A stretch of 64,000 nucleotides of DNA, taken from QQWI01 sp964522015. Lineage in GTDB: Bacteria; Bacillota; Clostridia; Peptostreptococcales; Acidaminobacteraceae. The first letter of the stretch is position 1, and each line of letters starts with the position of its first letter. A program made the translations under genes and the position numbers. The notes under the pieces were generated by a model, which worked only from the letters and a program-made list of their open reading frames with translations, did not search any database and was not told the origin of the DNA. This document shows, piece by piece, positions 24,949 to 36,500 of the stretch. The stretch is taken from positions 24,078 through 88,077 of the forward strand of contig CAZFST010000017.1 in NCBI GenBank assembly GCA_964522015.1, written 5' to 3'.

Positions 24949-25422
24949 CTAATTTGTATACTTAAACTCTTCTTTAACCCTAATCACCTTACCATCCCGC
25001 ACTTCAATGAAATAGGGGATTTTTTGCTCAAAAAGCGGTATAGCATTCAGATTATAACCACTTATATGCTTTAAAAATTCCTCTTTCTTCGTGGTTTGGT
25101 AAACTCGATCACCCTCTGATTCCTTGACAAAATCAAGATTCACATCGGTGAATACATATTCTACCTGATCTGCAAATCCGTAAACCACCACTTCTTGCAG
25201 CTCATTAATAATGACATAACCATTGGGCATATCGCCATCAACCAAATTTAGGGCCTTAACTCGCTCCTTATTCTCTGCTTCAACAATCTCCACGGGATCA
25301 AAATGTAAGGCCTGATCTTTAATGACCATATAACCCGTTAAGGTTTCCACTTTCTCAACTGAACAACTCACTAAAGCCAATACGCATAACGCCATGCCCA
25401 CCACAAAACCTAATTTTTTCAT
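24949..25422 (-). CDS. Putative lipoprotein of unknown function
   Basis: A 157-residue exported lipoprotein. A charged MKK start, a hydrophobic stretch and the lipobox LVSCS (Cys about residue 20) direct lipidation and anchoring to the outer face of the membrane. AAGGAG lies seven bases before ATG 25422; the longer open frame from 25449 would put extra residues before the signal peptide and is not used. The mature part is mixed alpha/beta without recognised motif. It lies between GrpB-like and HAD genes on the same strand. Confidence 0.8.
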   Translation of the reverse strand: MKKLGFVVGMALCVLALVSCSVEKVETLTGYMVIKDQALHFDPVEIVEAENKERVKALNLVDGDMPNGYVIINELQEVVVYGFADQVEYVFTDVNLDFVKESEGDRVYQTTKKEEFLKHISGYNLNAIPLFEQKIPYFIEVRDGKVIRVKEEFKYTN

Positions 25423-25449
25423 GACGTGCTCCTTCCGACCCAGATACAC

Positions 25450-26001
25450 TCAGATACATCCTATTTTCGAAACCGAACATGCATAATAACCCTTCGCTTT
25501 CTCCATAATTGACATCACGCACTCATATTTTGCATCCACGTACTCCCACGGACTATGACGGAATTTTATGGCCGCTTCCACTTTTACTTTCTCATATTCT
25601 TCAAATGCCTCATTATTGATGCGCAAAAAGTCTCTAAACATCAGCTCATCACCTACATGTTGATTGCCCTCCTGATAAACATGGATATGATGGGTGTGAT
25701 TGCCTGATCGATCCGGATTTAACTTTACAAAATACCGTCTTTCTGCAATGCCATTTTCACCTCTTACACTGTATTCATTGCTTTCCATAACACTGTTGTA
25801 GGCATCCACTTTAGAAATATCATCTACAACAACCATTATATCAATGATTGGTTTTGCACTAATCCCCTCAATGGATGTGGATCCAAAGTGTTGGATATCA
25901 TGAATTATCTCACCAAAAATATTCAGAAGAATTCCTTTCTCCTTCTCATAAATCTCCGGCCAAGTCTTATCATATGGAACAACTACCATCTCTCTAGCCA
26001 T
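25450..26001 (-). CDS. GrpB/UPF0157-family nucleotidyltransferase-fold protein
   Basis: A GrpB-family (UPF0157) protein with a nucleotidyltransferase-like fold. The signature IQHFGSTSIEGISAKPIIDI is intact, followed by the conserved HTHHIHVYQEG and LMFRDFLRIN. Family function is unsettled; GrpB domains occur fused to CoaE. ATG 26001 is preferred because GGGGTGG precedes it; the open frame extends to 26028. It follows the nucleotidyltransferase gene with overlap or near overlap and belongs to a run of small single-domain enzymes on the minus strand. Confidence 0.88.
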   Translation of the reverse strand: MAREMVVVPYDKTWPEIYEKEKGILLNIFGEIIHDIQHFGSTSIEGISAKPIIDIMVVVDDISKVDAYNSVMESNEYSVRGENGIAERRYFVKLNPDRSGNHTHHIHVYQEGNQHVGDELMFRDFLRINNEAFEEYEKVKVEAAIKFRHSPWEYVDAKYECVMSIMEKAKGYYACSVSKIGCI

Positions 26002-26024
26002 ATAAACCACCCCATCCAATTTCA

Positions 26025-26801
26025 TCACGATCGATCATAAACATCTCGAATCAAATCCTTAATTAATACATCGCATTGGTAACCTGTCATCGTAGCTCCA
26101 CCGTGCACATTGAGCACCAAATTCTTATACTTCGCATCAATACTGCTACAAGCCCATTCCCAAGCCACAACTTTAGAAACCATCCGGCCAAACTCAATCA
26201 TATATAGGGCTCTGCACATTGTCACTACTGCATAAGCCCTGTAATGTGGCTCAAATACATACGCCCCTTCTGTCAATGGCATCCACGAGTTTTCAAGTAA
26301 CTTATGAGTCGCCTCTCGAAGAATCCCTTCACTTATTTCAGGAATAAACGCTTTTAGATCTTCCCCATCAACCCGCAAACCATATTCTCGGAGAATATAA
26401 AGTTCCAGGGTCCATTCGTGTCCATACAAGGCCGGTTTCAAGGTACCATCGTTATAATACGGCCTTAATGTTTGGGGTGGGCTGTGGTTACTTAACCAAT
26501 CCAGGTCTACATATGAGCCTTCCAACCGATCAGCCCAATGGTCACTTCTTTCTTTAAATTTCTGATGCATTAGGACTAGGTTCACAAAGTCATTTTCGCT
26601 GAGCGCCTCTGAAACAACCACCATGAAATCAATGTCGCTGGTATGAATATCAAAATCGCCGAGGGCTAAGGACCCATGAATGTACATGGAAGCATACTTT
26701 TCCCCCAGTATTTTTTTTACAAGTTGCTGGAACATCACGATTTCATTATGGCACTCTGTAATTAGTTTCCATTGATTTTGGAGAATCCACTTATATGTCA
26801 A
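26025..26801 (-). CDS. Aminoglycoside-adenylyltransferase-like nucleotidyltransferase
   Basis: A 258-residue protein with the nucleotidyltransferase motif YIHGSLALGDFDIHTSDIDFMVVV (GS...DxD; about 40-63) and a C-terminal helical DUF4111-type domain, the architecture of ANT(3'')/ANT(9) streptomycin/spectinomycin adenylyltransferases. The long region between motif and C-terminus and the sequence divergence make antibiotic modification possible but unproven. Its start overlaps the upstream GNAT gene by 11 nt. Confidence 0.82.
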   Translation of the reverse strand: MTYKWILQNQWKLITECHNEIVMFQQLVKKILGEKYASMYIHGSLALGDFDIHTSDIDFMVVVSEALSENDFVNLVLMHQKFKERSDHWADRLEGSYVDLDWLSNHSPPQTLRPYYNDGTLKPALYGHEWTLELYILREYGLRVDGEDLKAFIPEISEGILREATHKLLENSWMPLTEGAYVFEPHYRAYAVVTMCRALYMIEFGRMVSKVVAWEWACSSIDAKYKNLVLNVHGGATMTGYQCDVLIKDLIRDVYDRS

Positions 26802-27246
26802 TCCAAATACCTTCGTCTTTGATTTTTGAATTTTCTAGTGAGCGATAGAATCTTTGTGCTGGCTCATCCGATGCTATTAAGGCAATCAAGGTATCAACCC
26901 CGCAATCTCTTAACGCCTGTTTAAGAGATGCCATCATAATTTGGGCCACACCATAATGACGGTAACTTTTAATGACACAAATCCAATCTAAATATGCTTT
27001 GAGAGAGCCATCAAAACGACTGGCAATCATGGTTGAGTCAATCCGCCCAACCACTTTGGCGTCGACGTAGGCTAGCAGCGAAATTGAGCGGTCAAACTCG
27101 GGTAAATCAAAGCTGTTGGTGACCTTTGAAATATAATTTTCATCAATGGGCCAACCCCAGATGCTCTCTTCTTTTCGCAAGTTCAGCTCAAATTGAATGA
27201 CATCGTCAATCTTTTCTTTTGTGAAGGGTTTAATCTCAATTTTCAT
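26791..27246 (-). CDS. GNAT-family N-acetyltransferase
   Basis: A 151-residue GNAT acyltransferase. The acetyl-CoA-binding core is degenerate but recognisable (LDWICVIKSYRHYGVAQIMMASLKQAL, about residues 93-119), with the C-terminal QRFYRSLEN-type motif. Substrate unknown. Its 3' end overlaps the adenylyltransferase-like gene, so the two are co-translated. Confidence 0.82.
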   Translation of the reverse strand: MKIEIKPFTKEKIDDVIQFELNLRKEESIWGWPIDENYISKVTNSFDLPEFDRSISLLAYVDAKVVGRIDSTMIASRFDGSLKAYLDWICVIKSYRHYGVAQIMMASLKQALRDCGVDTLIALIASDEPAQRFYRSLENSKIKDEGIWIDI

Positions 27247-27269
27247 GTTGGCACCTCGGGCATATTGAA

Positions 27270-27815
27270 TTATTCGTATCGCAATAAGCTACTGCTTAAG
27301 GCGGTTAATAGGAATTGATAGTGGGTTTCGTATGGGACCAAGAGGGGGGATTTTGATTGCACCATGGTTTCAAATTCAGCTAGGGTCACATAGGATACTT
27401 CCTTGACTTCATCGTCACAAAAGGTAAAAGCTTCAATTGGAATATCTGCCCTGTAAAGAAATACATCGTCTATTTCGTTTTCAAAATAGCCCTCAATGCC
27501 CCCATATTCACGGCAGGAGAAGAGGTACTTGAGTTTATCCACTTCTACCTGGATGCCCAGTTCTTCTTGTCCCTCTCGAATTACTGCTTGAAGGGATGTT
27601 TCCCCTGCCTTAATATGCCCTGAAAAAGATATGTCCAAAAAATTAAGCAACACGACATGGCAACTTCGTGTTTGAAGGAGCAGCTCGTTCCTAGAATTCA
27701 TGATCCACACGCATACACCCCGGTGGATTAGTGCTCGTTTATGGACTTTGTCTTTGCACAGTGACAGTGTGGTCTTTTGACCCAGGTCATCGTATATATC
27801 AATTTTTTCAATCAT
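27270..27815 (-). CDS. NUDIX hydrolase
   Basis: A NUDIX hydrolase of 181 residues, probably of the IDI/YfcD-like subgroup (ALIHRGVCVWIMNSRNELLLQ before the box). The Nudix box GHIKAGETSLQAVIREGQEELGI (about 92-114) is complete, so it should hydrolyse a nucleoside-diphosphate-linked compound using Mg. ATG 27815 (GGAGAG four bases upstream) is chosen over 27827. It lies 23 bp upstream of the GNAT gene in the same direction. Confidence 0.88.
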   Translation of the reverse strand: MIEKIDIYDDLGQKTTLSLCKDKVHKRALIHRGVCVWIMNSRNELLLQTRSCHVVLLNFLDISFSGHIKAGETSLQAVIREGQEELGIQVEVDKLKYLFSCREYGGIEGYFENEIDDVFLYRADIPIEAFTFCDDEVKEVSYVTLAEFETMVQSKSPLLVPYETHYQFLLTALSSSLLRYE

Positions 27816-27887
27816 CGTGCTCTCCATTTATCACTGGCGATTATTTCTCTCAGGTATTCAATTAATCTTCCAAATTGAAACCTCTAT

Positions 27888-28508
27888 TTATGTATGGTTT
27901 ATATCTATCTGCAGCCAATTCCCATCCAGTGATGCTAGCACTTTTTCAACTTCTGTATTTTTCAAACCATATAAACAAATATCTTTTCCAAAGTGCGTAG
28001 AAGAAAACAGCGGTATTGAAGTCCCCTCCACCTGTCTAAACAATACCAAATCGAACCAATTCAGGCTCAATGATTCTCCAAAACTATTGGTTTCAAGATA
28101 GTCAATTATTTCAGGAGACATCTGAATGGTAACGAAAATCTGCTCACCCATATCATCTACTTTTTTCACTTCAGGATTACAAAGGACCTTGCGTAGTATT
28201 TCTGTTTGAGATTTCCAAACACCGATGTGCAGTTCATCCGAAATGTTCAAATTTTCATTCAAGAGTAACCACCATATTTTATGTATCATATGAATTTTCT
28301 CAATCTCAGTTTCTCTGCTTACAGTCAGGCATAAATCGCATAAATCCCCCTTACCCATGACTTGATGATCAACAAAATCGCGAATTCGGAGTGCATCGGT
28401 TACGCCTGAGTTTGCCACTTCATGGATCTCAGCTAGGTACAATTCAAAATTGCCAAGATCATGACCCAAATTCTCAAAGTAGAATCGCCTATTAAGGTAT
28501 TTAGCCAT
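27888..28508 (-). CDS. Hypothetical protein, 206 residues
   Basis: Not recognised. From ATG 28508, eight bases after an AGGAG site, it encodes a soluble-looking mixed alpha/beta protein with no signal peptide or membrane segment. A Cys-rich stretch (GDLCDLCLTV, about 85) and several Trp/Ile-rich segments stand out. It lies between the nitroreductase and NUDIX genes on the same strand and could be co-transcribed with them. Confidence 0.65.
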   Translation of the reverse strand: MAKYLNRRFYFENLGHDLGNFELYLAEIHEVANSGVTDALRIRDFVDHQVMGKGDLCDLCLTVSRETEIEKIHMIHKIWWLLLNENLNISDELHIGVWKSQTEILRKVLCNPEVKKVDDMGEQIFVTIQMSPEIIDYLETNSFGESLSLNWFDLVLFRQVEGTSIPLFSSTHFGKDICLYGLKNTEVEKVLASLDGNWLQIDINHT

Positions 28509-28598
28509 ATCACCGGTCTCCTGATTGAATTCCCACACACTGTAATGAGTAGGTACATTTTTCTTTTTTCACTAACCCCTCCATTGACTTTTTCTTCT

Positions 28599-29195
28599 CT
28601 ATAAACGCTTCTTAACACCAAAAGCATTATAAAAAACTATATTTTCTAAGTTTTTCTTACTTACTAATTTCTGTTCTTTAAGTGGATATCCAAACGCGAT
28701 TATTTCAGAGGCTATAAGTCCATTTGGCAAATTCATTAATTGTGAAAGTCTATCCACATCGAAATAGGATACCCATGTTGATCCAATTCCTTTTTCCAAA
28801 GCTGCAAGAACCATATGTGTACCCGGAATTTTTGTCTGATGCTCCTCTAAATTTAATCGCGAATATATTTCATCATCCATACTTTTAATTTCAGCTGAAA
28901 ACTTTGGATACCGTGCTAATTGAATGTCTCTACCTCCAGCTTCTTGTTGTACAATTTTTGTACAGAGAATAATTAAAAATTTTGCTGAAATGATCCACTT
29001 TTGATTATAGGCTATTTCTGAAATCTCTTTAATGATTTCTATATCATCTATTACACCAAACATCCAAGACTGCTCATTACCACCTGATGGCGATAGTCTT
29101 CCAGCTTCAAGAATATAGTCAACTATTTCATTTGGTATCTCTTGATCCTTAAAATGCCTAACACTGTTTCTTGTTTTTAATAAATCTAATAGCAT
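28599..29195 (-). CDS. Nitroreductase-family FMN protein
   Basis: A 198-residue nitroreductase-fold protein expected to bind FMN and use NAD(P)H. The FMN-phosphate motif RNSVRHFKDQEIP (about 8-20), SPSGGNEQSW (about 36-45) and GIGSTWVSYF (about 136) are recognisable. ATG 29195 is preceded by AAAGGATGAGG. Its ribosome binding site overlaps the stop of the upstream membrane-protein gene, so the two are coupled. The electron acceptor is unknown. Confidence 0.87.
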   Translation of the reverse strand: MLLDLLKTRNSVRHFKDQEIPNEIVDYILEAGRLSPSGGNEQSWMFGVIDDIEIIKEISEIAYNQKWIISAKFLIILCTKIVQQEAGGRDIQLARYPKFSAEIKSMDDEIYSRLNLEEHQTKIPGTHMVLAALEKGIGSTWVSYFDVDRLSQLMNLPNGLIASEIIAFGYPLKEQKLVSKKNLENIVFYNAFGVKKRL

Positions 29196-29200
29196 ATACC

Positions 29201-29527
29201 TCATCCTTTTTTTGGTGGCATTTTACGATGTATTATCAAAGTGATCCCATTTAAAATAAGGGTTACGATTAACAAGGTTGCTGAGAGAACTACTAGGGTA
29301 TCCGCTGTGTCCAACAGAGCAGTCCAATCTGAAATCTTTATAAGATGATTATTGTAGACTAGTTGGAAACACAGGGAAATTGCACATGCACTGAGGCTTA
29401 TAATGGAAGCCGTGACCCAATCCCAAGCTCTAGTGCTATGCCTTTTGTATTGTACGAAATTAGCTAGGGGAAGACTCCATGCAACGACTCCCAATATAAG
29501 GCTTCCAATATTAAGTAAACCCATCAT
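29201..29527 (-). CDS. Small three-helix membrane protein
   Basis: A 108-residue hydrophobic protein with three predicted transmembrane helices (about 5-25, 40-60, 75-98) and a basic C-terminal tail (HRKMPPKKG). AGAAGGAG precedes the tandem ATG start. No family recognised. Encoded directly upstream of the nitroreductase. Confidence 0.75.
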   Translation of the reverse strand: MMGLLNIGSLILGVVAWSLPLANFVQYKRHSTRAWDWVTASIISLSACAISLCFQLVYNNHLIKISDWTALLDTADTLVVLSATLLIVTLILNGITLIIHRKMPPKKG

Positions 29528-29656
29528 AATCTACTCCTTCTCTCTTGACCACATGATCAAACCAGTGTAGGGTTTGGTATTTTGCTGGAAAACCTGGAGT
29601 GTAGTAACCTATTTGTACCCTTTCCAGTCTAGGTAGCTGATTTTTAAATTTTCCCC

Positions 29657-30295
29657 TTAAATTGCAATGAATTCATTGTCTTTTTCGGCGTCCTCTTTTG
29701 ATGCATATACGAAAAAACCATAATCACTATGAACCCTATTAATGAGTGATTTGATGGCGTCTGGGTCACGTGAAAGACTTAAAGTCTCACTTATTTCCTT
29801 TTGATTTAATAAATATTGTTCTTCTGCCACATATTCTCTTTCTATCTTTTTAAGATCATAAGGTATGTTTTGTTGCTCACATTCTATGATTTTTCGCCAG
29901 TAAGGGTGAAAATTAACCAATGAGAAGAATTCCTTCATGTTTTCTGCTATCTTCCCATATGACCCTTTAATCTTATTGATGAATACGACAGGGTATTCAA
30001 CATTTTCTAAACCCCCAATGCCGTTTAGCGTGCCAAAGTAATTTCCACAAGTGTCATATGCAAATAGCCAAACTAAGGGCACCGGATAAAAATCTAATCC
30101 TTTAACGCTTTGCTCTTTCAAGAATCTGACGTTGCAGTTTTCTTCAATTTGCCTGTAAATAGTTTGGTTTTCCTCAGCTTCAGATATGAAAACAAAGCCT
30201 TTTCCAGAAGGGATAATTTCCTTCTCACCCCCGATGTACAAACCCGGGACTTGTTGTCGCCCATCACAATCATATAGTAGCTGCTGCTTAACCAT
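29657..30295 (-). CDS. Hypothetical protein with SMI1/KNR4 (SUKH)-like features
   Basis: A 212-residue soluble protein. The segment YPVVFINKIKGSYGKIAENM followed by KEFFSLVNFHPYWRKII resembles the end of SMI1/KNR4-type (SUKH) domains, which often act as immunity proteins against polymorphic toxins. The resemblance is by eye only. No toxin gene is adjacent. GGAAGGAG precedes ATG 30295. Confidence 0.55.
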   Translation of the reverse strand: MVKQQLLYDCDGRQQVPGLYIGGEKEIIPSGKGFVFISEAEENQTIYRQIEENCNVRFLKEQSVKGLDFYPVPLVWLFAYDTCGNYFGTLNGIGGLENVEYPVVFINKIKGSYGKIAENMKEFFSLVNFHPYWRKIIECEQQNIPYDLKKIEREYVAEEQYLLNQKEISETLSLSRDPDAIKSLINRVHSDYGFFVYASKEDAEKDNEFIAI

Positions 30296-30503
30296 GATAA
30301 TACTCCTTCCAAATCTCTAACCCAAAGCAAACCCGAGGCAAACCCGAAAAAAGCTCCTAGAGTCTTTTTTAGCATAACATATATTGGACAAAAATCCACC
30401 TTTCTTATATAAAAGGTACATTATTTAACAAAAGTTCCTAGGACCTTGGGGCGGTTCTTTGGAGTGGTTCCAAGGAGCTTGTTGAAGTTCATTAAAAAAA
30501 TAA

Positions 30504-30539
30504 GACACAACTCAAGTGAACTATCACTTGAGTTGTGTC
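30504..30539 (-). terminator. Terminator of the SLH surface-protein gene
   Basis: A perfect 16-bp stem GACACAACTCAAGTGA (30504-30519) / TCACTTGAGTTGTGTC (30524-30539) with a 4-nt loop lies 13 bp past the stop and is followed on the minus strand by TTATTTTTTT. Confidence 0.93.
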
Positions 30540-30551
30540 CTATAAACATAA

Positions 30552-33500
30552 TTATGGTAATAATGGTCCTACTTTAAAATCAGTTACTGCATTAAGCTGG
30601 TCGATTGTTGGATTTGTAATTTTATTGGTCAAAGTGATGGTCCCTGTAGTAGAGTATGCCACTTTTCCGCTGATAAAATACCCAAAGCCATTTGAACTAG
30701 TAAACAATATACCTTCATTCCAAAGACTATTGATACTTCCAACCATCGCTAACCCTTTTGCCCAATCGACCCCATATAAACTTTGAAGTGAAGTTCTAGT
30801 TGAAGCCGACAGTGTTACGTTTGTCGTTAACCCTATGAAGGACTCTGCATAGAGATTCGACGATATGCCCTTTATGACTGGTGTACCATCACTTTCATAC
30901 AAATAAAGTGCATATGGTTTAGTTGGGTCTCCTGTTTCTTTTAATGTGAAATAGCGGTTGTTTAACATAAGGTTAGTAAATTGGTGTCCACCTGAAGAAC
31001 CAGCCGTTCCCCAAGAAGCATCAAATGCGTTTCCATTGATCGACGTTGAATTAACAATAAAGTCAAAGGCTTGATACTTGGCACTATATTTTGCTTCGAA
31101 AATACCCGTTGTTGTTTTAACAGTCCACTGTGCATAAAGAACAACTGACGCTTGATTGACAGCCGTTAGATTAGAAACCATTTGGCTATTTGTATAGGCA
31201 GTACCTGTGCCATCAAGGGCTGTATTCCAACCAGCAAAAGTATACCCAGTTCTTGAATACTCATTTACAGTTAGGGTTTGACCCACGCCATAGATAAATG
31301 ATTGATCATTCATACTGCCCGTTGCATCTGCTGCATTTTTATTAAATACGACATTATAAGTGTTTGGTGTCCACTGAGCAGTGTAGGTTAAAGCGCTATC
31401 TGGCATTGTTGCAGCTACTGTGTTACTCCATCCGCTAAAAGTATAACCAGTTTGCGTAACTACAGGTGCTGTAATTGTCGCATCGTACTTCACATTTGTA
31501 GAAGTACCACCATCGCCTCCGTTTGCATTAAAAGTTAACAAATAACTGTTGCGCGTATATCGGATTTCAATTGCGGTGGTTTCATTTGCCAAGATAGGCT
31601 GTTGTGCAAAAGCTTCCCCAGTAAAACCTGTATAGGTTTTTGATTGAGCTACTGTGGTATTTCCTGCTGTGCCTTTTAGTGTTTCAACTTCAAGTATTGT
31701 ATAATTTCCACTTAAGTCTTCTCTTTTGTGAATAACGGAATAATTAGTATCATCCACAGACTTCCAAGTAGCTGTATATTGGCGATTGCCTATTGAACCA
31801 CTTGGTATAATCAGATTTTTAGTGGGGATTGATAAACCTGTTCCTGTCCAACCGATGAAAGTGAATCCTGCCTTAGTTGGATTTACGATTGTCAAATCAC
31901 TACTAGCAATACTGTACGTATTCGGATTACTTCCCACGGTGCCACCATCTAGACCGTAGGTAATAGAGTAGTTAACTAACAACCACTGTGCCGTGTAGGT
32001 TAGTGCATTATTTAACATTTTGGCTACTACTGGAGTATCCCAACCACTAAAAGTATAACCAGTTCGCGTAACTACAGGTGCAGTAATCGTTGCATCGTAC
32101 TTAACATTTGTAGAACTACCACCAACGCCACCATTCGCATTAAAAGTTAACAAATGACTGTTGCGCGTATATTTTATTTCGATCGTAGTTGTTTCGTTTG
32201 CTAAGATTGGCTGTTGCGTAAACGCTTCACCAGTGAAACCCGAATAAACTTTTAACTGTGCAACTGTATTATTTCCTGCTGTTCCTTTAAGTGTTTCAAT
32301 TTCTAGAATTGAATAGTTCCCACTTGCATCTTCTTTTTTGTGATACACAAAGTACTTCGTATCATCCGACGGTTTCCAAGTTGCCGTATAATAGCGATTG
32401 CCAACTGAACCACTTGGTATAATAAGGGTTTTAGCCGGTGATAATAATCCAGTTCCTGTCCAACCATCAAAGGTAAATCCTGCTTTAGTTGGATTAGCAA
32501 TAGTTATGGTATTGCTATTGATGTTATAGGTTGCTGGATTACCACCCACACTACCACCTTCTAGACCGTAGGTTATTGTATAATTCTCTAGGGACCACTG
32601 TGCAGTGTAAGTCATACTTTGTGCTGGCATGGTTTTGGCCACCTCGGTGTTCCATCCAGTAAAAATATAACCATTTCTAAAAAGTGACGGTTTGACAATT
32701 TCCAAGCCATACTTAAGAGTACTGACCATATCGACTGAACCATTGCCTAATATAAACGTAAGTGTATAAGCATTTCTATCATAGTAATACTCAATAACAG
32801 TACTTCCATCCCCTGCGACTGCTACTATTTTGGTAGCTGGAGAAATAAAGCCAGGATAATTTTTAACGACTGGCGTTACATTAGTACCCGTTGTAGCTGT
32901 GAATGTCTCAGTATTTGTAAGTACCGCTGCTCCGCCATCGATAGCTGCTTGATAATGTCTTACCAAATACTTGGCATTTCCAGCTGTCCATTTGGCAAAG
33001 AGCTTAGTATTAGTAGCGGGCATTTTAGTTGAAGTAAATGGATTTACAAATGTGCTATTATCCGTATACCAACCGCCAAAGACATAGCCCTCTCGTGTTG
33101 GCACCGGCAACACAATAGAACTATCATAAGAACCTTTGAGATTAGCAACATTGCTACCCTGATTAGACTCAAAGTTAATGACATAGCTATTGGCAAGATT
33201 ATCCCATGTTAATTCAAAGGTTCTTGCAATTGGCACAGAGGTAAAGGATAAAGGTGCTTTATTCCAAGCAACCTCAATACTTGCCTTTGCAATATCACTA
33301 TTTTTTGGAGGCGTAACAGTGATGACACCTGAATTACTTACAGTAAACGCCTTATTGATATCATCTTTAATGGTGTATTTAAAGTCCTTGGCACTTTGGG
33401 TTTCAGTTGAAACATCACCTGTTTTAAAGTCCATCTGCGACATCTTAAAAACAGAAGTGGGTAAAGTATAAGTTGGTTGATTACCCTTGAAGAAGATATC

Positions 33501-36500
33501 ATCATTATTGCTATTTAAGGTGTAATTAAAATCGTAAATATAAAACTGCGATCCACCATGCCATAGAGGCCAAGTATCGGAGGAAAGCTCTTTATTATAC
33601 TCGATCTTCCCATTCCCCACCTGGGCATTAAATGCGGTGGTTAGATAAACTCCCACTTCCATATAACAAGCGCCATTGGACTTTGTGGTTGTCACATCAT
33701 TCACGTGATTCAACCGATAACTAACAAAACCCCAAATTTTCCAATACGCACCTACCTCAACAGAGATACCGACTGAGTTGACCTTTACACTGAATAGGCC
33801 TACTTTTAAAGTTAGTTTAATACCCGCTCTAACCCCTAATTCGCCCATTGCATATACATTGAAGTTGTATTGCTCATCCACTAAAACTGTTTCTTTACTT
33901 GAAGTTTTTTTGTCAAAAACTTTAATGGTGAAACTATAACGGGTTCCTTTTTCATAGCTAAACTCGCTACCTAATGCCACATTTGCATCTAATGAAACAA
34001 CAAAATCGATGCTAAAACCATAGGCCAATATATTGAGAGGATCAATAGTGCCTGTGAAGTCCCCTATATTGACATTAAAGAGTTCGAAATAGTCGTGTTC
34101 CTCATCCATCATCTTTTGATATAGCTCATAGAACTCTCGAACCTGATCATTTGCTTCAATTTTACTGGTCTTATTTTGTAAATCTTCAATGGTATCAGTT
34201 ACATTGAATTCATCTGACAAACCTTCATTGCTTTCTGATTTTAGAACCATATCAAGTCCCAAATAGGTGTAGTTGTATATGTCAATGGCGGCTGAAACCT
34301 TGTATTCATCTACATACGGAATAATTCCCTTCCACTCTATATACGCTTTACTATCAATATTCAACTTTACTTTGATTTCTTCTACAAACGTTCCGGAAAT
34401 AGTAAGAGACATGTCATCTCCAAGCTCTATTTCTGTCGTAATTGTCACTTCACAACGTAGTCCTTTTCCATCAAAGTGCTCTAAATTTTTACTGACTTTC
34501 GCTTTAACGGTTACATTTGGACCAGAACCTAAAGTGGTAATTGGCGCACCTGCCCGTTTGTCAATAGAGAAATTTTGTATTCCTAGGTCTTTAGTAACTT
34601 TTTCTCTAGTTTCATCGTCTAATTCAGCAAGGGCAATTAAAAATTCTGAAGCCGATTCACTAAATCCACTTTCAACCACTTGCTTTTGAATTTCATGTTG
34701 CATTTCTTCTACACCGACATTGTTTTCAATCTGCTCATATGATAAATCAGATGATGAAGCCATGTCCATACTGGAAAAAATAGCATCTTGTGTCACTTCT
34801 GTATATTGAATGACGTAATAGGTTCCACTATGTGTAACACCGGTTATTTTACCATAAGTCGGTGTAGTGGCCTCAAGGAGGGAGCCAGTATAAAATGCAA
34901 TAAAGTCCCCTGTATCCACAGTTGTCTTTGAATCAAGACCCATTTCTGCAAAATATGCTCCAGAATAATCCATCTTGCTTTTATCTATTGTCAGAGCATT
35001 ATTATTAGCACTGCCATCTAGATCATCACTTGTGTTCACAGGTAATACATCCGGTGTAAAAATGATATCTGATGGATCAGAATCCCCATAACTAATTTTA
35101 GTGCCATTGATACCGGTTATTGTAACATAACTGATTGGTTGATCAGAGTAATCCACATTGGCAACCCGCATATCTGGGGCAACGCCCTTATAGATTGCGA
35201 TTACGTTACCAATACTCAGTTTTTCAATACCATTATAGATAAAAGTTCCATTAAGATCATTAACAGGCATTTGTTCATTCATTGTATAAAGTGGCGCAGA
35301 GATACTCTCAACTTTCATGCCATTCTGGGTAACAGCGCTAATTTGCGCCACAGGAATGAATTTAACGGTTTTATTAAGCTCTAAGTTGAGAACTGGCGCT
35401 GCTGCGATAACACTAAGATTAAAGGTGCTAACGGAGGCTCTTTCACCTTGAAAACTCAATACGTCACTATTCAATGTGATTGAATAAGAACAGCCAGCTG
35501 AAAAGCCATCTATCCCAGTAACACTATAAGTTCCACCACTACCCGTTACAGAAATACCCTTAAAATCTGTAGCATCTTCTGTTTTAGTTTCGAGAGTGAT
35601 AGCCGCTTTGACATCAGCAGCAGACATATTTGTATTCGTTGATAGGATTGTAAGGGTATAATTAGTGGCTACATCCATTACACTGGCCACAGTTTGGACA
35701 TTGGTCTGAGGCATCTCCGCACTGGTAATATAGGATGCATAAACATCCATATTTGAAGTGACTCTAGTGTCTTTAGAAACTGCATTTTCAGTTAAGCCAC
35801 TATCTGTATACCAACCGATAAAAATCGCATTTTCCTTCTGAGGAACTGGCAAATCACCTAAAGTAGCCCCTTTATTAAAAAGCAGAGAATTTGGAGCAGT
35901 ACCACCATTTGCGTGTAGATTAACAGTATATTGAGTCCTGCCAACCGGGGGAGTAGGCTCGTCCTTTTCAACACTTTTAGGCTCGTCCTTTTCAATACTT
36001 TTAGGCTCAGCAATCGTCGAAGAAGATGGCAAGGTAGTCGACTTTCCATCTTGGCTAACTAGATTTACAGTATTTCCAGAAAGATTAACAACTTTAGCAT
36101 TCACCGAATCCAGGGCTAATTTACTGACGCCCTTCTCCAACGTGATTGTCGCAATACGGCCCGTTCCAGAAATATGAACATTGTCACCAGACAATTTTAT
36201 ATTCTCAACGGCTTGATTGACCACAACAGCTAAGTTATCATCTGATATTATAAGATTCTCAACTTTACAGTCGATTATTACAGTGTCTTTTCCATCCTTT
36301 ATTTCTACATAAGAAACCTTTGAGCCATCATCTGCATGCAAGCGCACACCACCATCAGAAAGTTTGTTGATAATGATATTCTTTGCAGATGTTTCTTTCA
36401 AATAAATACTATGCTCTCCACCACCACGAACTATCAATCTGCCAGCAATGGTCACATGATCCAGTGTGACATTGCCATTGCCTACACCGTCAGCAATGAT

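Noticed and set aside
30340..30470. Short A/T-flanked inverted repeats near 30346-30370 and a CCTAGGACC segment near 30437 as an insertion-sequence end
   Set aside because: No transposase remnant and no matching opposite end or target duplication could be found.
34273..34689. 138-codon plus-strand open frame inside the surface-protein gene
   Set aside because: Antisense shadow, low-complexity Ser/Val-rich, no start signals.
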